A DNA stretch of 64,000 nucleotides. Source: Adiantum capillus-veneris. Its lineage: Eukaryota > Streptophyta > Polypodiopsida > Polypodiales > Pteridaceae. The stretch lies in assembly GCA_014529385.2 (NCBI GenBank), contig CM043959.1, positions 63,377,753 to 63,441,752 on the forward strand, written 5' to 3'. The translations under genes were made by a program, and so were the position numbers. The notes under the pieces are model-generated. The model saw nothing but the letters and a program-made list of their open reading frames with translations, ran no database searches and had not been told where the DNA came from. Of this stretch, positions 42,780-53,841 are shown one piece after another (within the stretch, counting starts at the first letter, position 1; the number at the start of each line of letters is the position of its first letter).

Positions 42780-43362
42780 TCAGTCCACAAAGGGGAGTAA
42801 GCCCAAAGCTTTCTGGAACGCTTTGGGATTCTCATGAGAGAATGCCTTTGTGAAAAGATCTGCAAGGTTGTACTGTGTTGGCACATAAGCCAAGCTGATC
42901 TCTCCTGTTGAGAGCATCTGCCTGACATAGTGATAATGCACCTCAATGTTCTTTGTAGAAGCATGAAAAACTAGGTTTCTCGCAACTGCCAATGCACTCT
43001 GACTGTTAGTGTAGATAGTGTTGGTAGAGTCTTGTCCAACACCCAAATCATCCATAAGGTGTTTGAGCCATACACACTCAATCATAGCTATGAAGACTGC
43101 CCTGTACTCAGTCTCACAACTCAAAGTGGCCACAATAGGTTGCTTCTTGATCATCCATGATATACATGCACTGCCAACCATAAAAACCACTTGTGGACAC
43201 TCGGGTGTCAAAATAATCAGCCCAATTTGAGTCCAAAAAAGCATGTAAGTCTGGCGGCAATGATCCCCCCTTGGGATTAAAAAAGCCAGGATGTAGAATG
43301 CCACTCAAGTAGCAAAACATCCTCTTTACTACATGGCAATTCCTAGACCCTAGGCTATGCAT
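42780..43362 (-). pseudogene. RNase H, element J
   Basis: Copia RNase H at the end of pol: DSNWADYFDTRVSTSGF, then ISWMIKKQPIVATLSCETEY, NSQSALAVARNLVFHASTKN and QYNLADLFTKAF. The aspartate of DSNWAD, the glutamate of CETEY and the aspartate region of TNSQSA (usually D-N/C-x-S-A; here N) can be followed. Two overlapping frames hold the parts, so at least one frameshift is present. Confidence 0.85.
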
Positions 43363-44472
43363 AAATCTACTGACCTATGATACTGCAAACTAAATATCCA
43401 GCCTCGTATTGCATACATAAATGGGACAACCAACAACAATTTGGTAAAGAGTGACATTTGTAGGATCACCAACATCATGTAGACTCAATTTCAAACATGT
43501 TTCCAAGGGAGTGGGAATAGGTTTATAATCCTCAAGTCCAAACTTACATCTTCTTTGGCTCTATGTAGCTTTTCAGACACAAGGCAATGCCACCATCACA
43601 CTGCTTAAACTGTATGCCCAAGTAATGATGCAACAACCCCAAATCTTTCATCATGAAAGTAGCATTTAAATCAACCTTAAATTCAGAAATATGTGCCTCA
43701 TTGGGACCAGTGAGTCAAGAAATCATCCACATAAAGAACAACAATGAGAAGTACATCACACTCACGCTTTACATACAATGTGCTTTCTTGTTGGATTGTT
43801 ATGAAAGCCTCGTTTGACCAAATGAGTTTTAGCCTTCTCATACTAAACACGAGGATATTGCTTCAACTCATACACATCTTTGTTACATTTGCACACCTTA
43901 TCCTCTTGTCCTTTCTTGACAAACCTACGAGGCTGCGTTACATAAAATTTCTCAAAACATGTCACCATTCAAGAAAGCAGTAGAAATGTCTGATTGATGT
44001 ACAGCCCAACCAAAATGAGCTGCTAATGCACATAGAAAACAAATATTAGTCATACAACAAGTGGGAGAAAAAGATTAGTCATACGACAAGTGGGAGAAAA
44101 AGATTCTTAGTAATCTATGCCTTTTTACTGTGCATAACCCTTTGCAACAAGTCAAGGCTTATAGCGATCAATCTCACCATCCGGCTTGCGTTTCAACTTG
44201 TAAACCCATTTTATACCAATGGCCTTTTTTCCAGGAGGCAAATAACACAAAGTCCATGTGAAATTTTCTATAACCGCACCATATTCTAATTGCATGGCAG
44301 CCATCCAATTTTTTGAATTTTGTGCTTCATCAAAAGATAGAGGTTTCTCAACATCATGTAATCTAGAGACAACCAAAACATAGCAATTTGCTGCATAAGA
44401 TGCATGGCAAGAACCTGAACGAGTACAACTATACAAAGGTGCGTCGAGTTTACTATCATGGAAAGTGTGCAC
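43363..44472 (-). pseudogene. Reverse transcriptase, element J
   Basis: Start: WMAAMQLEYGAVIENFTWTL and KWVYKLKRKPDGEIDRYKP, typical of copia. The catalytic box VVLYVDDFL (about 43710-43740) retains both aspartates. The stretch between is full of stops and frameshifts. No long frame remains apart from the first 106 codons. Confidence 0.8.
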
Positions 44473-44475
44473 CAG

Positions 44476-45391
44476 TCATTTTGGCATACCTCTAGCCTTC
44501 TCATTTTCAGCCTTTTCCTCATCAAGTACATCATGTACATCTGCAACAGTAATAGGCTGATATGTAACATTTTCAAAAAACCCCATAGGCTGTACATTTG
44601 CCTCATTGGAATCTACATTCATATTTCCCCCACTGAAAAGAGGCAAGAAAGTGTCATAAATGTCGTGTGAGCTTACATTATTATCTCTAGTACATGACAG
44701 CAAGGGCTGAACAAAATCTTCCACAAACACAACATCCCGTGAAACCAGAATATGCTTTGTTTGTGGTTGATACAACTTGTAAACTTTTCTTTCAGCACTA
44801 TAATCAACAAAATACATTTGACAGCCTTATCATCCAGCTTTTTACGTTGTGTTTGTGACACAAAAGCATATGACGAACAACCAAAAACATGCATGTAATC
44901 AATAGAAATATTTCTATCATGCCATGATTCATATGGAGTAATAGACTACAAATCTTTTGTAGGACACCTATTTAGTATGTAAGTGGCACATATGATGGCC
45001 TCAAGCCGAAAATAAGGTGACAAACCTTGACTTTTGACCATACATCGTGCCATTTTCATAAGTGACTTCTTTTTCCTCCCATCAACACCATTTTGCTAAG
45101 GCGATAAGGAACTATGAATTGGTGTTATATAATCCCCCCCTCGATCGGAACAAAGGGTGCCCATAGTACATTTCGAGACATTTTCAGCCATCACCAAAAA
45201 TTGTTTGAAGCGCATAAAAACTATGTACTTCACTTTAAGAGGAAATACCCATGCATGCCTAGAGTAGTCATCAATGAAAGTCACAAAGTAATGGTAGTTT
45301 TTCAAGGACGGAGTTTGCATGGGTCCACAAACATCACTATGCACAAGCTGCATGTGGCCCTGATTGAACCATCCTTTGGAAACTTAGAATG
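44476..45391 (-). pseudogene. Integrase, element J
   Basis: Core domain: LVHSDVCGPMQTPSLKNYHYF and FVTFIDDYSRHAWVF, then TLCSDRGGDYIT. The C-terminal part, MHVFGCSSYAFV and YSAERKVYKLYQPQTKHILV followed by SRDVVFVE, is the usual copia end. A stop at about 45096 and a shift near 44820 break it. Confidence 0.85.
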
Positions 45392-45919
45392 CTACATTTT
45401 ACCCAAAATACAGCCTTCACAAACATGTTTGATAGGTGCTTCAAGAGGCGATAAAGAAGCAACCATATCAAGTTTCAACAAATGCAGCAAATTGACAAAA
45501 TTCATATGCCCAAAACGTGCATGCCACAGTTTTTCATCGTAAATAGTCCTTGAATCTACAACTGCATTTGCAAAATTTTGTCCACACTTTTCATATAAAG
45601 TGAGCTTATACAACCCACGGCACAAAAGGCCAGATGCAACAATATCATCACCAAAACTAAGATCATGTATTGTACAACTGTGATCCACAAACTTGACTAC
45701 AAGTCCAAGTCTAGCAAGTGCAGATACATACAAAATATTTTTCTTGATCCCAGGTACATAAAGTGATTCAACAAGTGTGAAAGAATTTCCATGTACAACA
45801 GTAGGCACAATCTTTCCAACTCCCTGAACCGGATAAGAGGCATTGTTGGCACAAGTGTCTGAATTTCCATGAGGGACAGACTCGAGAGACGTGAACAATT
45901 CAGGAAATTCTTGCATCAC
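45392..45919 (-). pseudogene. Protease end and pre-integrase domain, element J
   Basis: A 175-codon frame with LVESLYVPGIKKNILYVSAL (end of the protease region), and then KLWHARFGHMNFVNLLHLLK and HVCEGCILGKM, the copia pre-integrase zinc module with H, H, C and C. The protease catalytic D-S-G would lie further upstream and is lost. Confidence 0.85.
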
Positions 45920-46109
45920 CAGACCCTATCATCCTGCCTCTTGTTGACAATCATAGATCATTTAATGTGCATATTTCTATTTTGTTGTAGAATAGATTTC
46001 AATCTAGAAAGCATTATTGTGTAAATATTTTTAAGAAAGAAGAAAAAGAAATGTGTTATCACTTTGAAATTGATTAAATGGAGGCTTAATGCCAATTGTC
46101 AATATATCT

Positions 46110-47100
46110 CCTTTTTTTTTGGAGAGCTTGGTGAGGATATCGAGCTATTTCTAGATAATTTCAAAGTGGCTTGCCACATAAAAAGTATGATAGGAGATGA
46201 GGAATGCTTAGAAATGTTTGAGATAGTTTGAGGAAGGAGCTAGCACTTGGTTTGACTTTCTATCTCAAGAGGTTAAGGAAAACTATAAGAAAGTTGTTGA
46301 TCATTTCAAGGGATACCTCTTTGACTCCCAAAACACTCAAAAGTTATGGCAAGACATCATATCTCACAAGCAAAAAGACTTAGATGACTGCTACATGTAC
46401 AAACAAGAATTTCTATGTCATTGGGCTGTATGGGTGAGAAATTTTGCCAACCTTGGTGATGGTGTAGAGTTCCTAAAGAAGGAGATATTCATAGTCGGTC
46501 TCTTTCCCACACTCAAGGTAAAAGTTGAGGTGGGTGCACCTGCTACCTTTGATGCAGCTAAAACTAGGCCCATTGAGAAGTATAGAAAACTCAAGTGCCT
46601 AAGGGGAAAGGTTCCAATAGAGGGTCCTACACCCAATGAAAAGTTGCAAGCATCAACATGTAGAGAGATTCTTGAGGTAAAACTGAGGTGATTGAGAAGC
46701 TAAATGAGTCCTTGAGCAACTTATCAATTCACTTCGCACAAGTTGTAGGTCCCAAGAGACAAAGAAAGAAAGTTGAGGAGCAGGATCCACAACCCAAGCA
46801 AGTACTATAGTGTTGGAAGTGCGGGAAATCTGAGCATGGGATATATAATTTTCCTTACCTCCATGAAGATCCAGGGAGACCTAGCTTGAATTATCCAGTG
46901 ATGAATATAGGTGAAATAACTAGTCAAAACCCAATGCTTTTACAAAGACCAAATGGAGCAAGACCACCTCCACGAGGAGTGAAAGGAGTTCCATCTTTTC
47001 TAGATCCAAATGTGCACGTGGTAGAGGTAAAAAGTTCAAATGACATGGACATGGAAGTAAATGGAATCAAGTGTGACAGTGAAAAAGGTAAGGAGAAATA
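46110..47100 (+). pseudogene. Gag of element G
   Basis: Capsid parts in several frames: GEDIELFLDNFKVACHIKS, WFDFLSQEVKENYKKVVDHF, then a 98-codon frame (46395-46691) with FLKKEIFIVGLFPTLKVKVE. The zinc knuckle at 46812 reads CWKCGKSEHGIYNF, the last cysteine replaced by phenylalanine. A short arginine/proline stretch (GARPPPRGVKGVPSF) follows. Confidence 0.85.
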
Positions 47101-47239
47101 AGGAGTCGAATTGCAAATTGAACATGGATGAGGTAAGAAAGCGAAGGAGACCAAGGAAGTCAAGAGGAGTTGATGTTGTATCAACCTCCAAGACTTCCCT
47201 CTCAAACATGGTAGAGCTCCATAAAACCTGCTAGAACTC

Positions 47240-48004
47240 GTGAGAGGTAAGGATCCTGATATCTCATGGCCTCATCTCCTTGCATTGTGTCCACAAGATA
47301 GGAGGGAGTTAACAAATGTAGTTAGCAATAGGAGAAAAATAAAAGAGAGTGTGCCTGTTGTAAAAATTGCACAAATTGAAATGAATGAGGACATTACATC
47401 GGTTCCAGGTTGTCACATCAAAGGAAGATTGGTTAGGAAAGGTCTATTGGATGGGAGTGCACAAATTTGCATCATGACTGAGGAACTCATGTTAAGACTA
47501 GGCATGCACATCCATGAGACACGTGAAATCAAAGTCAAGATGGCAAACAATATCAAGGCTAGGTGTGTAGGAGTTTGTATTGGCATTACAAAAACGTTTG
47601 ATTTCTATGTTATGTCTACTAAGGGGAATGCTTATCCATTTATTATAGGAAGACAATGGATAATGAAAATGCAAGATTTGTAGGATTGGGATAATGGAAA
47701 GTTGATTTGCAAGAATGAAAATTGTGAAAAGATTGTCTTCAACATATAAGATAAACACCAAGAGGAGCTCCATGTGGATTCATCTCAGAGTGATATGGAG
47801 GAAGATTGGATTGATAGAACTTTAGAAGAAGAAAGTAACGGCAACATTACTAATGAGGAGTCTTCCATTGAGGTCATGGGGGTAAGGCTTAAGCCAAGCA
47901 ACCAAGAGACCTCTTTCATAGGCTTGGAGGAGGTAGATACTCAAGAGAATCAAGGTGTGCAAGACAAAGGGATGTTAGAAGGTATTCTATCAACAACACT
48001 TTAA
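47240..48004 (+). pseudogene. Protease region of element G
   Basis: DISWPHLLALCPQDRRE is the conserved lead-in, LLDGSAQICIMTEELMLRLG the catalytic loop (D-G-S), KVKMANNIKARCVGVCIGI the next block, and YPFIIGRQWIMKM the equivalent of the I-L-G box. Stops at 47681 and about 47748 precede an acidic linker (DMEEDWIDRTLEEESNGN; SSIEVMGVRLKP) that leads to the reverse transcriptase. Confidence 0.85.
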
Positions 48005-48760
48005 GAAAGAAAGAGATGATTTCAAATGTGTACTAAGGAGGTTTTCTAGGCGTTTTGCTAAAGACTACACCAACGTGTGTGAAGTAGATGCTTTTCAACA
48101 CAAGATTGAGTTACGAAGGCTAAAAGTCATCAAGGAGCAGGCTCTACTCAAGGAGGCGAAAAAGCTTCTAGCAGCAGGTTTCATTTATTCAGTGGACAAT
48201 TCATAGTGGGTCTCTCTCGTTGTAGTCACTCCCAAGAAGAATAGCAAGTGGAGAGTGTGTGTGGACTATAGGCCACTCAATAAGGCAACCAAGCTAGATC
48301 ACTTTCCCTCCCATTTCAAGATGAGATAATAAATGAGGTAGTTGATCATGAGAAGTGCATTGTGTGTGATGGCTACTCAGGCTACTTTCAAGGTATTTCA
48401 TTAGAGGATCGATTGAAAACAACCTTCATCACTCCTTGGGGTTGTTATGCTTTTAGAATCATGACACTTGGCTTGACAAATGCTCCTGAAACTTTTCAAT
48501 ACTTCATGAGCATAGTGTTTCAAGCATTTGTTGGAAAGTCCATTAGGGTTTTTATTGATAATTTTGCATTTTTAGCTCAAAATTGTTGCATCTACAAAGG
48601 GTAGAAGAGGCCTAAATGACCTTAACTGAGCCTAGCCACTTCTTTACTAACTGGATTCCAGTGTTGATCAACCCAACCATCTCAAGGCTACCTAGCCTAA
48701 AGAAATTTTATGACATAGGAGGTCAACTCAAAACTGAAAAATGCCATATAGGGGAGGTTT
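48005..48760 (+). pseudogene. Reverse transcriptase, element G
   Basis: Early blocks are in broken frames. The clean piece is 48362-48604: CDGYSGYFQGISLEDRLKTT, FITPWGCYAFRIMTLGLTNA, then SIRVFIDNFAFL. The catalytic box therefore reads F-I-D-N, with the second aspartate replaced, so the enzyme would be dead even if the frame were restored. An inserted or degraded stretch follows at 48600-48760. Confidence 0.85.
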
Positions 48761-48762
48761 AG

Positions 48763-49823
48763 GTGATCTTACTTGTTCACAAGGTTTCCTATCAAGGTAT
48801 TGCAGTGGATCCTTCAAAGGAAAAGTCTCTTATTGAGTTACCATCACTGAAGAATCTCAAAGAGGTCATCTCATTCATTCAAAAGGTGAAGTATATGTCC
48901 CACTTCATGCACTCAGCCTCAAAGTTACTTCATCCTTTGCAAAAGTTGACACCACAGGTAGAGTTTGTATGGTTTGATGAGCTTGAAGATTGCTTTTGTA
49001 ACATTAAAGTCCTTTTGTCAGAGCTACCAACACTCATGCCTTCCGATTGGGAGTACACATTCTTTATTAGGTCTAGTGTTGGGAAAGAAACAACTGGCAA
49101 TGTTTTGTATCACAAAAAGATTCCCACAGTACCAATATGCAACCCATCTACTTTGCTAGTAGGCTGAAAGCAAGGGATGTGGTACAAAATTGGTTGTCCT
49201 TCAAAGTACCTTTGACAAATATTTGCAATACAATTTATCAAAGTCCCAAAAGAAATCACTTATCATATTGTATATCATTGAATACATCTTGGAAAGAAGA
49301 ACATAAAAAGAAGACTCGGACAAGTTTTGATACAAACTACAAAAATTTTACCAGTCCCCACTTTTCATTAGTATCAATAAGATGGGAATTTTTTATTTTT
49401 TTTTTATACCACCAAATCCTACTTTCAACCAGTAGGGTCATGAATGCCTTGGAGAGAGACTACATTGAAACAAAACTTACGATTCTTTCTCTCACATATG
49501 CCGTGAGAAAATATAGATCCTACGTGTAACCAAAATCTTTTGTAATTCTCATTGCAAAAAAATTATTCCCTCAGGTGTCATCTCAAATAAATCTTAGTAC
49601 TAGGATTTCAAAGTATATTATCGAATTGCAAGAGTTTCAATACTCTTTCAAGGCAGAAGACAGTGTGTGTGTACAATTGGCAAGGACTCGCACTTATAAG
49701 GTGCATGAGAAGGAGATTAAAGTGCCTACAGTAAAGACCCTGCCATTGCCACCACCTAAAATTATTCCTAATTCATTTATCTTGCTCTTTGCTAAAGTGG
49801 GGGGAGGGATGGTGTTTCCCTAG
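48763..49823 (+). pseudogene. RT connection and RNase H, element G (MITE inside)
   Basis: LIELPSLKNLKEVISFIQKV and YMSHFMHSASKLLHPLQKL form the connection. RNase H parts are FFIRSSVGKETTGNVLYHKK, then QPIYFASR, cut by the MITE, then VMNALERDYIETKLTILSLT and YAVRKYRSYV, and ISKYIIELQEFQYSFKAEDS. The first catalytic aspartate is absent here too (R-S-S-V-G). No second RNase H is visible. Confidence 0.8.
49164..49430 (+). mobile_element. MITE of 267 bp in the RNase H of element G
   Basis: The reading frame F-A-S-R-V-M-N is split after AGTAGG. AGTAGG is repeated at 49158-49163 and 49431-49436, and the flanks can be extended to 8 bp with one mismatch (CTAGTAGG, CCAGTAGG), which would suit a hAT-type element. 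The ends are imperfect inverted repeats (CTGAAAGCAAGG at the left; the complement of the right end reads GGTTGAAAGTAGG). No coding capacity. Confidence 0.75.
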
Positions 49824-49830
49824 GGGATTA

Positions 49831-50845
49831 ACCATGGAAAACGTAATGCACCATGTAAGTGCATGAGAGGGTTTTTTTTTTACAAGTTACATAAGCGTAT
49901 AAGTTAGGAGCAGGCCCCCAATAATTTATCTCCCAAGCTTAAAAATAAGGAAGGGGGTATCATATGTGGGGGGTGGCGGGGGGGGGGGGAGGGGGAGAAA
50001 AAGGGAAAATGAGAGGAATTTTTTGTGTTTCAAAGTCATGGCTTCCCAAAGGAGTATTCCCTTGAGCTTGTGAGTCAATAGCTACAAAGATACATGTAAG
50101 AACTAACACTGCTTTGTATCAGTTGCTTGTTTTGTGGTTATAGTTCATTTGTTGAGGGATGAAAGCTATAAAAAGTATGTCTAAATGCAAATTTACACAG
50201 GGAACCTAACACAAATTTATAACCATGTTTTTTGAGTAATTTAGATGGATTAGAGTTGGACAAGTAGCTAGAGTGAAGGCTGATCGGGCACGGTCGGGCA
50301 CATAGTTTGAAAGTCAAGTAGTTTGAGGGTACATCTAGCTATCAACAAAGTGAATCCTTAGTATGTTGCTAGTCATTATGCTACACACTCTTTGACTAGT
50401 TTTACTCAGTTAGATCATGTGAGACCTAAATTATACATGTAAGATAGGGGTATGTTAGTTTTCTTCACTGATTGTCGATAAGCATAGAAAAGGGGGTCAT
50501 ATTCCGTAATATGAGTCATATATAGGGGTTTTATCAAAGTTGTCCGCTCGCAGGTGGCATCTTGTTTTGTATAAAGAGTGAACCCCCGGGGTGTGCATCT
50601 TGCAATCGTAGTGTGTGTGGTTGGGTTGATTGGAGGTGAAGAGAAGTGGATGTGGAGATTGCTGTTCATTGTGGCTTAGCTCCTCCATAGGCCGAGAATC
50701 TCACCTCATAGAGTTAACCGTTCATGTTGCCATGATTGGCTCACTAATCGTGTGAGTGTTTCCATGCCCTAGCCGGGTAGCTCATCCCTCCGTATTGATA
50801 ATTTTTTTGGTCATTGGAGCTATTGCAACGATAGAACCCCCAACA
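49831..50845 (+). repeat. LTR of element H, start not fixed
   Basis: The end is fixed by CAACA followed by the primer site at 50848. A TATAAAG lies at 50570-50576. The beginning may be near 49960, where purine-rich sequence (AAGGAAGGGGG) is followed by TATCATATG; the region at 49966-50017 has a 12-base G run. Whether that tract belongs to element G or to H is unclear. Apart from these, no features. Confidence 0.5.
50570..50576 (+). promoter_or_regulatory. TATA box in LTR of element H
   Basis: TATAAAG, about 270 bp before the LTR end; probable core promoter of element H. Confidence 0.5.
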
Positions 50846-50847
50846 TT

Positions 50848-50865
50848 TGGCACCGTTGCCGGGGA
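50848..50865 (+). promoter_or_regulatory. Primer-binding site of element H, tRNA-Asp
   Basis: TGGCACCGTTGCCGGGGA differs by one base from the complement of the plant tRNA-Asp 3' end, the primer site typical of Athila and Tat elements. It follows the LTR end CAACA and two T residues. Confidence 0.85.
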
Positions 50866-53055
50866 CGATGACCTACGCTAGTGTAATTGTGGCATAATCG
50901 AATGTGTTCCCTCACTAATTTCACTTGTGTGTTTATGTTTTTGTGGATTTTGGATGTGTGTGCATGAAGCAATGTGTTTATAATTCCCTATTGTGTCACC
51001 ATATCTTGCCCATTGTGTGTTACACACTCTAATTTTGCACTAACCCCTTGCTAATTTGACTAATTTTTGCTAACTTACTAATTTGCAATGAAGGATTGGA
51101 GAATTCAACCATTCAATTGATCTTCAATGGAAAGATAATCAAAGCAGTATTCTCAACCTCCCTAGAATCTAAGGATGTGTGGAATTGTGTAGAGATTCCA
51201 CCATGATGCAATGTAATGTTGATGCAATGCTATGTGATGCTATGCTGGATTGAAAACTTTGCGATTTTTCATTTTCATGCCGTCGTAATGCCAAAAATTT
51301 TAAGATTTGGTGGCGCATGAATTTGACAAGTTTCAATTGTTAATTGGTGATTGTAGATTTCTACTTGGGTGCCTAATTGAGTTAAGTGCATGCTTAGATG
51401 GTCAATTGTAAGTGTGTGTGCATTAAAATCAAGTGTGTGTGCATTCTAATTGAGTGTGTATGCTAATTTTAAGTGTGTGTGCACTATTTTGCCCATGTTT
51501 GTGCACCTAAAAATCAATGTGTGTGCTATGATTTTTCATTTATGATGATTGATTTATGTTGTGATCTTGCCCAACTAATGATTTGTGAAGTCACATTGCA
51601 AATGCGACAAGTTTAACCCTTTTGTGTGCGCACCTAAAGATTGGTAAAAACTACCAATTTTATACGTGTGTGTGTGTCTCAAAAGTGTTTAATTTGCATG
51701 GTTGATTCATAATGGATATGTGTAATGGTTAAATGCTTCATTTTTGTGCTCAAAAGAATGATTTACACACTCCAATTGAGTCAATTTTTGACCTAATTGT
51801 GTCGGTTTAATTGCTAGTCTTGATTTAATTGATAAAATTGTTTGGCAATTGAATTGATGAGATTTTTGTATTTTTATATGGCTGGACTAATCCCCAACTT
51901 GTGGAGAATTTTTAGAGTTTTTTGGATATTTTTCAAATAATTTTTACAAATTTTTGGTAATTTTCTACTAATCTCTGCATTAATATTCGTTTAATTCCAT
52001 AAAAATTTGATATTTTGTGATCTTTACAAGCTATTTTGTGTGTGCGTATTTATGGTATCATTTTGTTCGCATTGGTGCCCTCCATGGTCCATTTTTTAGC
52101 GTTTTACTATTTTCGAGGGTCGGGTGGATAATTTTGTTGAAATTGGTATTTTCAGTAAAATTTGCTATTTTTGGTGTGCTCTTGCGTGTCGAAAATGTTT
52201 GGTTGGGAATGAAGATGATTTTCTTAAAATCCTAGAGTTTTCGAGGAATTTTTTGGCAATTTTTTGGGATTTTCTGGTGATATTTTGGAGTTTCGGCTAA
52301 TTTTCGGCCATTTTTTGCATTTCTGGACATTTGGAAATAAAAAGTAAAGAACAAACGGGTTTCGGGCTTCGGTATTGTGCCTTGCGGGGCGTAAAAATTC
52401 TTCATCGGTGGAAAGCTTTACGGTCCGTTGGGATAGTTTCCGTCGCTATACAAAAATACTCTTCTTTTCCTTTTTCCCGCTTTGGGTGAACCTACCCCAC
52501 GCGCGCACTCTCTCACTCTCTCTCTCTCTAACCTCCCCTCTCTCTCTCTCTTTGTCAGTTAGGGCTTGCGGGATAGTACCCTAAGATGTTAAAATACTCT
52601 TGCCTTCTTCTTCTTTTTTATGCTGCCCCGCGTGCTCGCCTTCAACTTCGGCGCCCGCCCCGCTGTCAACACACACACACACACACACCCTCCCTTGTCG
52701 TGTAGTCCACGCGCACCTCCTCTGCCCCGACTATCAATCCCGCCACGTGTGGCAGATCTCTGCATCAATCACCGTGATCCCCGTCACACACTCACTTTCT
52801 CTCTCTTTAACTTTCTTTCTCTCTCTCACTTTCTCTCTGTGTCTATCCCTCTCTACTCTCTCTCTCTTCGTCTAGTGAGTTGCGCGCTATCCTGCCCTGC
52901 GCTACATGCCAGACCCGGAATCAGCATGCCCACTGCCCTCGCTTCACGTTGCAGATCTCTTCGAGGTGAACGCGCCGCCGTCAGCTCTAGCACGAACACA
53001 GTCGCAGACTTGGAGTGGTCAACTGGCAGGTAAGCTTTAGTTTAAGTTAGTATTT
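50866..53055 (+). other. Untranslated leader of element H
   Basis: No convincing gene. From 51405 to 51535 the phrase AGTGTGTGTGC and variants recur about six times. Later parts contain CT-rich runs (52508-52555), a CA run (52672-52688) and a GC-richer island (52620-53030) quite unlike its surroundings. The short open frames there are mostly repeat-driven. Long leaders are common in Tat and Athila elements. Confidence 0.45.
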
Positions 53056-53660
53056 TTAAAACAATGAAACAATAAAAATATATAATATATATGAATATAG
53101 ATATATATATATATATATATATACAAAAACAAAAACAATTAAAACGAATTTAAAATTTTCAAAAATTAAATAAAAAATAAAAAGAAATCTATAAAATTAC
53201 CAAAAAGGAATAAATTTTAAAAAGAAACACCAAATTTTTGTAATAATAATAACAAAAATTTCTTACAAGATTCTAAAAAATATAAAATCTAAAAAAAATA
53301 GAAAAAAACATAGAAAATTCACCCAAAAAAATCAAATAGAAAATCATAAAAATTTCAAAATTTTGCAAAAAAATCCTAGTAAAATAGTAAAAAACTTAAA
53401 AAAATCAAAAAATTAAAAAATTGATCGAAAAATATAATAGAGTAGAAAAAAATCAAAAAGTCTTCAAAAATCCCCAAAAAATTAGAAAAATTCACCAAAA
53501 AAAAAATTATCAAAACTTTTTTTAAAAAAATCATTAAATACTAAAAAAGTAGAAAATTTGAAATTTCAAAAAAAATTAAGAAAAATAAAAAGAAACTCGT
53601 CGGAAGTACCAGAAAGAGCTAGAGAAAGCTGAAAAAACCAAGAAAAGCAAAAAACTCACA
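53056..53660 (+). repeat. A-rich low-complexity tract, about 600 bp
   Basis: The plus strand is dominated by A with short T interruptions (AAAAATCAAAAAATTAAAAA and the like) and hardly any G or C. It contains an (AT)n run at 53097-53124. No coding potential. The strong strand bias over 600 bp is unusual. Confidence 0.85.
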
Positions 53661-53841
53661 CGTTTAGCAAACTACACAAACACGAGCAAATCAAAAGCCG
53701 AAAAGCAAAGCCGTAGAAGCACCGCAATGCGAGCACAAATTGAGAATAGCGACCATGAAAAATATCGAGTGAATAGCGAAACAGTTACAAATAGCAGGAG
53801 AATAACCGGAGAAAGCGAGAAAAAAGATCAACTCGAACCAG

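Larger units (their letters stand above)
42478..45950 (-). mobile_element. Element J: Ty1/copia retrotransposon, 5' end lost
   Basis: Order on the minus strand is protease end and pre-integrase domain, integrase, reverse transcriptase, RNase H, LTR, which is the copia order (integrase before reverse transcriptase). Gag and the 5' LTR are missing; sequence similarity stops at about 45950, shortly before element G. All domains carry frameshifts or stops. Confidence 0.9.
46085..49830 (+). mobile_element. Element G: Tat-like Ty3 retrotransposon, decayed
   Basis: Plus-strand gag, protease, reverse transcriptase and RNase H of the same family as A, B and E, but more diverged. Integrase is not seen; similarity ends near 49830. 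The left end adjoins element J. Just before gag, at 45955-46020, the translation FNVHISILL then NRFQS may be a trace of the small pre-gag frame. A 267-bp MITE interrupts the RNase H region. Confidence 0.85.

Noticed and set aside
52375-53033. Possible host gene in the GC-richer island of element H
   Set aside because: Frames are driven by CT and CA repeats and have no recognisable domain or splice context.
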